Positions 57,791-64,000 of a DNA stretch of 64,000 nucleotides are shown piece by piece. How positions within the stretch are numbered: position 1 is the first letter of the stretch; the number at the start of each line of letters is the position of its first letter. The stretch is from positions 54,565,018 to 54,629,017 of the forward strand of contig CM054155.1 of NCBI GenBank assembly GCA_028751875.1. Reading direction: 5' to 3'. Below the pieces are notes generated by a model that worked only from the letters and a program-made list of their open reading frames with translations, was not told the DNA's origin and made no database searches. Both the position numbers and the translations under genes were made by a program. The DNA is from Rapana venosa. Taxonomy: Eukaryota; Mollusca; Gastropoda; Neogastropoda; Muricidae.

Positions 57791-58085
57791 TTGGGGGAGA
57801 GAGTTACCTGGTAACACTAATATGTGGTGTTTGGGGCTACTTGCAAAGGTAAGCCGGGTGTGACGAAAATGAAGGCTCCAGATGGCGGGAACCCTTTGCA
57901 GAGATTTGCTAGAATGTTATGAAAAAATAACCTGTGGGGGGCGAGGAAATGAGAAAATTTGCTCGAAAACCAGCATGTATCTTCAAGCAGATGTTTTCAT
58001 TCTCTTCCCAGCCCAACAAGTTGAACCATTTATTCAAAAAAATAAGTAATAAATTTTTGCTGCCGATGCTAGTGAGTGCTACTCC

Positions 58086-58122
58086 ACGATCATTGAGTCT
58101 GAGAGAGAGAGAGAGGAGAAGA

Positions 58123-58169
<47 letters not shown>

Positions 58170-58185
58170 AGAGAGAGAGATAGTG
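58086..58185. repeat. (GA)n microsatellite
   Basis: An interrupted GAGA tract of about 100 bp. Ser/Leu- or Arg/Glu-rich frames across it are spurious. Confidence 0.95.
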
Positions 58186-58559
58186 ACGCATTTACCTAAA
58201 TGTATTGTCATTTGCCCAATGTGGCCTATAACAAGGGGGGTTATACACGGACATTCTTTGTAAATACAACTAAAATACAAGAAATATACAGATGCATTTA
58301 ACGTAATGAAACAAAAGAGCTCTATATGAATGAAAACGACTTTAAGCTCCTGGCGTAAACACAGCTACAAACTAACACACAAAGTAATGTCAAGGAAAAA
58401 CAACAGAAGCCATAAACCATAACTAGACAAATAACAAGAACATTTTAGAATGATTATATTTTGACCACCAATCAAATTCCAGGTGAAACTTTTCAAATAA
58501 GTATTCTTGCTGGAGTTTACAGTGTAATTAATAAAATTATCTTTAGGTGTGTCACACAA

Positions 58560-59285
58560 TGTTGCCGAGATATTACATAATAATAAATGGACTTTAGTTT
58601 AGTCACAAATGTTAAACAATTGGTACTTAACAGTGATTGCCGTAATTTTCAGTGCTTCCACAGCAATTAACATTGCAACAGGAATAAGATCACAATAATC
58701 GCACAGACTATGATAAGTAACAAATACTTGCCTCGAAAGCTCAAGATTGAGAACACTAACATTTTTCACGTTGGAAACATATGAATGACACAGAAACAGG
58801 TAATGCACTTCATCATCAGAATATAACCACACATCAGGGCATGGGAAACTGGTGACGTTCTCAGGTTGAAATTATCTTTTAGTTTGCATATTGAAGCCGA
58901 ATGTGTACTTGGTCGAAAACTTGCATTATGAAGTCGGTGCCATTTGTCATAACTATTCGAAGATACTTTGCAGCTTGAAAACCACACTTTAACCCCATAG
59001 AAACTGCAGTAATTATCTTTACTTTCCATATCTGATTGCCAATTTTGTTTTAAATGACAAATGAGGCTGTCTTTCAATTCAAGAAATAAATCCCACAACC
59101 AATGCTCGCTACCTACTTCCTGAGACAACCACACAAATCCAAAATCCTGTCTGATAAATCTTTTTTAACTTGATATGCCCAATTCTTCTTACCCAGACTC
59201 CAATTCCATAACCATAATGTCAAAGACTGCCTACATAAACGTGACCCTGGAATTTTCAGTAGTTTTAGCCGATACTTAATAGGCT
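58560..59285 (-). pseudogene. Non-LTR element Q, C-terminal finger region
   Basis: The minus strand carries WLWDLFLELKDSLICHLKQN, WQSDMESKDNYCSFYGVK, NASFRPSTHSASICKLKDN and, shifted by one, CPDVWLYSDDEVHYLFLCH at about 58,787-58,843. The last is the C-x-x-(C)...DE-x-HYLF-x-C finger found at the C-terminus of several LINE families. The second Cys is lost. A further stretch, ELSRQVFVTYHSLCDYCD, runs to about 58,600. The upstream side ends at a (GA)n tract. RT is absent. Confidence 0.6.
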
Positions 59286-59327
59286 TAACAGAGAGAGAAG
59301 AGAGAGAGAGAGAGAGAGCGAGAGAGC

Positions 59328-59363
<36 letters not shown>

Positions 59364-59378
59364 AGAGAGAGAGAGGGG
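59286..59378. repeat. (GA)n microsatellite
   Basis: A GAGAGA tract with a few AAGA interruptions, directly upstream (in element sense) of element Q. Confidence 0.95.
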
Positions 59379-59931
59379 GTGACATTAATTTAACTGAAAC
59401 TTTTGATTTTTTGTATTGCGGGAAAATAATGAAGCAGGCATGATAACTTTTTTAAATCCACTCTCAGTCAAGGATAATCTTCTGGATTTGAAAATAAATT
59501 AAAATAAAATTAAAATAATAAATGATTTTTTTTTAAATCTAAGTCAAGAAAAATGTACGAATAATAATAGTAATGAAAATAATTTTTTAAAAACGACAAC
59601 AACAATCAACAAATGATTATTCAAAGATCTTAAAGAAAATTGTCATATATTATATCCATACACCATAGCAACAAAGCAATCAATTTACATCCCCCCCCAC
59701 ACACACACACACACACAACACAACAGCAACCATCAACCAACACCCCCCACCCCCCTCCCCAAAAAGCTAATAGAAATAACTAAGGAAGAAAACATATGAA
59801 CATCAACATCTTCAAAATTACATCCATCATTCACAAGACGAATAAATGAGCAACTGGTAAACACAAAATTATTAAGAGAAAATATGATGAAGATGGAAAG
59901 AAAGAATAAGAGCAAACAAAGGCAGAGAGAT

Positions 59932-59972
<41 letters not shown>

Positions 59973-59999
59973 GAGAGATTTCGGATGATTTATTCATAA
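59379..59999. repeat. AT-rich sequence with (CA)n and (GA)n tracts; no gene
   Basis: It contains a CCCCCCCCACACACACACAC tract at about 59,691-59,717 and a (GA)n at about 59,932-59,978. No motif suggests a gene. Confidence 0.7.
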
Positions 60000-60400
60000 A
60001 GGCCATTGCCCCTTAAAATGGTATACATACAGGCAGAACACCAACACTTTGTAAGATTTCACAGATTCAGACAAAATCTCATTTGGACACACATACTGTG
60101 TACTATTAAACGCATTGTATTATACAACACGCCATTTTGCAATTGGATATCATTAGGAGTTGTCATCAGCATAATCAATTGGAACAAAACCTGCTGCCAA
60201 AATAAATAAAGGAAACCAATTGCGTCTCACAGCACTTTTAGCTCAAGGCAAGACAAAAAAAAATGAAGTTCATTTTCAAGTGGATCCTGACATAATGGAA
60301 ACACATAACAATGTAAATGTTTATCAGAAAAACCATCGACATTTAGTTAAATTCACTTGAGCTGTCTGTCTATGTGCATTGATAAATAAAAGTGGAACCA
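60000..60400 (-). pseudogene. Non-LTR element R, C-terminal finger region
   Basis: At about 60,247-60,303 the minus strand reads PLCQDPLENELHFFLSCLE, the C...E-x-E-x-HF-x-x-x-C finger of a LINE C-terminus. It is followed by WQQVLFQLIMLMTTPNDIQL and SVKSYKVLVFCLYVYHFKGQ. The fragment resembles element Q in type, but the two do not look like the same family. The rest of the element is missing. Confidence 0.5.
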
Positions 60401-60989
60401 CAATTCAAGGGGTGAAATCTGTACACATCAAATCGAACAATATGTGTACATGTAATGACCAGGTCTGCCTCTGAAATCCACTAGTCAATTGCCAAAACCC
60501 ATAAAAATAAAACCCAGTTATGTCCCCTACACCATATTGCCCATATGATACCATAGTTCATATGAATTAATCCTACACTGATGACCCAGATCTTCTTACT
60601 CTTTCATCTAAATTTCATTAACATTTGATCAGCTATATGAGGTAATCTATATGATTCCATTTATGTCACTTCAATGCCAATTACGAATACACTGACTATG
60701 GAAATTTATACTAATAGGATACCTGTCAGTTATCACCATAAACTAAGTCCATTGGTGTTTAGATTGATATGCCCAGAAATTTCTTCAAGCATATAAATGG
60801 ATCTATCCAATTTCTACTACATCTGCGTTTCTTATAGTGTCCATTCCTCGTAGTGGGAAGTGCACTGGCCACAACAAAACAGATGCGGACGTACACTCGT
60901 GAATTTCTTCTGATCCTACGAAACAATCGTCCAGTGAGTTAGCTGAGTTCCCAAGACTGTCAACTTTTCTTAGCGAAATTCTTCCACCT
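60401..60989. other. No gene recognised
   Basis: AT-rich unique-looking sequence. A short minus-strand frame at 60,803-60,997 has no recognisable domain. The last part may be the 5' region of element S. Confidence 0.35.
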
Positions 60990-63885
60990 GCCACCAATAC
61001 ACTACAAGGACTTGAAGAACATCAAGAAAAGAAAAAAAGAGAAAGAAAGTGGTGTGAACAAAGACTAAAAAAAAAAATTCATGGAAAAACCCCGCTACCA
61101 ACAGTCATACTGACCAACGTCCAATCCCTGTTCCAAAGACAGAGGAGCATCAGCAAAACGTTAATTATATGCATGAGTTCAATAACGCAGGCCTGATCGC
61201 TTTGACAGAACCCTGGCGCCAGAACAGTGTACCCACAGTGTACTGTCAAAAAATAGCTTTGGACAACCTCATGTCTGACAGAGACAAACTCGGGACTGGC
61301 AAGAACAGGTCAAGTGCTCTGTTTCTATGTCAACGAGAAATGGTGTTAGGACGTGACCATTCGGGCCTCTTTGTGTGTGGCGGACATAAGAAAACTGTTT
61401 GTTCCATATCACTGTGACCCTAGAACCTTACCACAAGGAATTCTCACAACTTGTCCTTACATTAGTCTATATTTCATGCCCAAAGCTAATAACCAAACAT
61501 CCGAACATAATTAAAATTTTAAATCACCTGCATGAGATAGATCCATATCCCCTGATGCTCCAAAGTTTATCCTGGGTGATTTTAATAACTGTACACGTTC
61601 AGTAAAACGCTGAAGAAAATATGAACATATGTACCTGCCATACACGCAGAAGTGAGACCCTGGACTTAGTGCTATGGGAAGCTGTACATGTGCATATAAA
61701 TCACTACCATTACCTTCCTGGGTTCACATACCGACCACCAACATGAAATCTTTTAGAGCACCATGTCGTAGTTTCAAGCGCCTTCAAGCCCATGGTCTGA
61801 CCACAAAGAAATGGATGCCCATAGTAAAGCTAGTCTACAATGCTGCCTTTATTGCATTACTGGGATAATGTTTTATAATGTGGTTCAGAACTGAATGAGT
61901 TAAGGGATGTTGTTCTCGGAAATTTCATTTGTGTCAGTAGTGTTAATCCAACAAAGGTGATAACCCCAATAATAAACACATATTAAATAATATATATAAA
62001 TATATATAAAATATAGATATAAATTATATATATTCTATAATAGTAATAAAATTACAAAGAACCTAAAATGTGTATTAAATAAACTCAAAAGAAAGTATAT
62101 TTACAATGGCACAGAAAACAAAAGAAGCAAGTGAATAAAGAATTTAAAGCTGCTGTTGCACAGGCTAGACCTGACTATATAAATAAATATAGATAGGTTT
62201 GCAGGGAACAGTTTTCGTGCTACCTGGCAGGGAATAAAAAATAATCAGCATAAACATGGCAGCTGCCCCACATATCGAAGATTAGTCTCCAGGGGGACTG
62301 TGACAACATTACCCAAGACTATTATAAATGTCATCTTTTACTCCCTTCCAAAAGCAATAGATTTTTTTGATTAAATAAATGGCCTGAAGCAATCTCTACC
62401 CTTTGAAATAGCGTCATTGTTGATGAACAGTTAATTGTAAAAACTTCAAGGTGATAAATACAGCAAATCCTTCCAGCCCAGAAGGTATATGCAGCAAACC
62501 CTTAAGTTCTGTGCTATTGAGTTTGCCAGTGGTCTTTCAGCACTGTTCCAACCTTGCTGGGGACACATAGCAATACCAGTTATTTGGAAGACTTTTCCAA
62601 TGTAAAACCTCTTCCAAGAAACCAAATCCTTACTCTGCCCAACGATTTCAGACCGAGTAAGTCCCTCACAATCACTTGTGATGAAAGCAAAGAAAAGATC
62701 GTAAAATTTCTCATTCTTATTCATTCAACTACAGAGACAGACCTTGACCCGCTACAGATTGCCTACAGACCAAACGTGGTGTCGAAGAATTCAAACAGTT
62801 CATTCTGAAAAATTGTACAACCACTTAGAACACCTACTCTCATGCCAGAATAATTGATTGCGACTTTAGTCCGCTTCCAAATACAATCACCCGCTGGTTC
62901 TCGACCTTGTTCAAAATACTTTTTGCAAAAAATTGACGAAGACAACAAACTTGTTTTCGTTTGCTGATTGAATTTTTAATAACTAACAGACTGCAGGGAG
63001 TTTTTGCCAAAAAATATCTCACCCATTAATTTACCTATATGGGGTCCTCCCACAGGGTTGCAAAATTTATTCCACCCCCCCCTCCCCCCACCCCAAAACC
63101 ACTTCTGTACATTCTATACACAGATGATTGCAGAAGCAGCTACTGCAAATTCATTTCTTTGTAACAAAATACCGACGACAGTGCTCTTTTGTCTCTCTTA
63201 TCTGGAACTGTCCAAACAATGGTCCAGCGCCTCACCGATTCGTTAATTGTGTGAGGAAGCATATTTCTGGAGCCTAAATGTGTCTCAAATGAAAGATCTT
63301 CCATCGATTTCAAAGATCATGTCACACTTCTGAGCATATTATCATCCAAAGTCAAGAAGTTGAAAACGTTTCGAATTACAAGTATCTGGGAACAATTTTG
63401 ACCGAAAATTAAATTGGGATGCTAACACTGACTCCATTGTTCAAAAAGGGACAACAACTTCTGATTTCTAAGGAAGCTTACTCATTTCTTGTTTGACAAA
63501 AAGATTCTTCTTTCTTCTATAATTCCTACATAGAGAGTGTTCTAAGTTATGCTTTTCATCAGTTGGTACAACATCTAAGTGTTAAAAACAAAAATAGTTT
63601 TCCGGAGAAAGTGTAGAATCTGCTCCAAAAATAAGTGGAGAGAACACAGAGATCTCAAGTCGACTACGATCAGCACTTGTGCGCTAAGCGACTGCCATCT
63701 TGGCTGTGCTCCCTGCTGTCTTTGGATTCAGTTGTTGCCTTCAGGACGCGTTTTTCGGTGTTCCAAACAGTAAAACAAATAGAAAAAGAAATTCTTTTGT
63801 CCATTAGTCATCGAATTCTGAATTCAAAACAGCACTGACTCAAAACAGTTTTACATTCTCTGATATACCTCCTTGATTGTCAAAG
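60990..63885 (+). mobile_element. Rex1/L2-like LINE S, EN and RT, decayed
   Basis: The plus strand starts with KKIHGKTPLPTVILTNVQSL (about 61,065), the usual PLP-ILxNVxSL entry to a CR1-group endonuclease. Then come NNAGLIALTEPW, CFYVNEKWC (frame-shifted) and PKFILGDFNNC (61,558-61,590). RT pieces include NDFRPSKSLTI (62,645), ETDLDPLQIAYRPN (62,738), PPTGLQNLF in place of APQGC-LSPLLF (about 63,045), NTDDSALLSLLSGT (about 63,170), VENVSNYKYLGTI (about 63,360) and a C-terminal QLLPSGRVFR (about 63,730). The latter matches the LLPSGRR(Y/F)RVP tail of Rex1/L2-type elements. The YADD box is altered and many frames are broken. An AT-rich tract (61,980-62,040) lies between EN and RT. Confidence 0.72.
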
Positions 63886-64000
63886 TGTGTTTGTGGTCAT
63901 GAAAATAAGTACTCTGTACTTAATGATGCCATTTTGGCGTTAAATGATTTTTTAAAATTGTGTGTAGTGTGTAGTTTATGACTTTACAGTCAATTTTATT

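Overview
This is animal nuclear DNA, and almost all of it is repeats. I found no intact protein-coding gene. The best candidate host exon is one 222-bp F5/8 type C / F-type lectin-like module at 5523-5744. Everything else recognisable is decayed non-LTR retrotransposons from many lineages, one degenerate Ty3/Gypsy-like pol, one probable solo LTR, two SINE families, large ~34-bp minisatellite arrays and many microsatellites. The LINE 3' ends carrying TATAGCGCTATATCTTGC with a (TAA)n tail, the tRNA-headed SINE and the F-type-lectin-like exon suggest a mollusc, probably a gastropod. That is inference from repeat style and cannot be proved from this window.

Layout. 1-5.5 kb: a LINE C-terminus (minus), then an RT element split by a CR1-like element, then another CR1-like copy. 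5.5-9.3 kb: the lectin-like exon, an RT element and a second EN/RT remnant with a SINE. 9.9-11.3 kb: Gypsy-like protease/integrase with the RT deleted. 12.4-17.4 kb: a near full-length but dead I-like LINE (gag-like ORF1; EN, RT and RNase H) split by a tRNA-derived SINE. 17.7-22.7 kb: a minisatellite array interrupted by an RT element and by nested CR1-like 3' UTRs. 22.7-28.3 kb: small remnants, two further minisatellites and an RTE-like fragment. 28.3-32.6 kb: a decayed Tx1/L1-like LINE on the minus strand. 32.7-39.75 kb: a 34-bp minisatellite interrupted by a SINE and a 1.1-kb probable solo LTR. 39,945-40,444: a 500-N assembly gap. 40.4-50.5 kb: a three-level nest of LINEs on the minus strand. 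50.8-57.8 kb: another RNase H-bearing LINE and fragments. 58-64 kb: LINE C-termini, GA microsatellites and a Rex1/L2-like LINE on the plus strand.

The parts do not work together as a pathway. They record successive insertions, and several empty sites can be reconstructed to the base because host reading frames or array units rejoin across the insert. From roughly 46.2 to 57 kb the sequence has abnormal homopolymer runs that look like consensus error, so reading frames there should not be trusted. I do not see a new functional system. The most notable signals are the precise nested insertions, the hairpin-containing 34-bp minisatellites and the isolated lectin-type exon. Lineage names come from recognised motifs and domain order, not from a database search.
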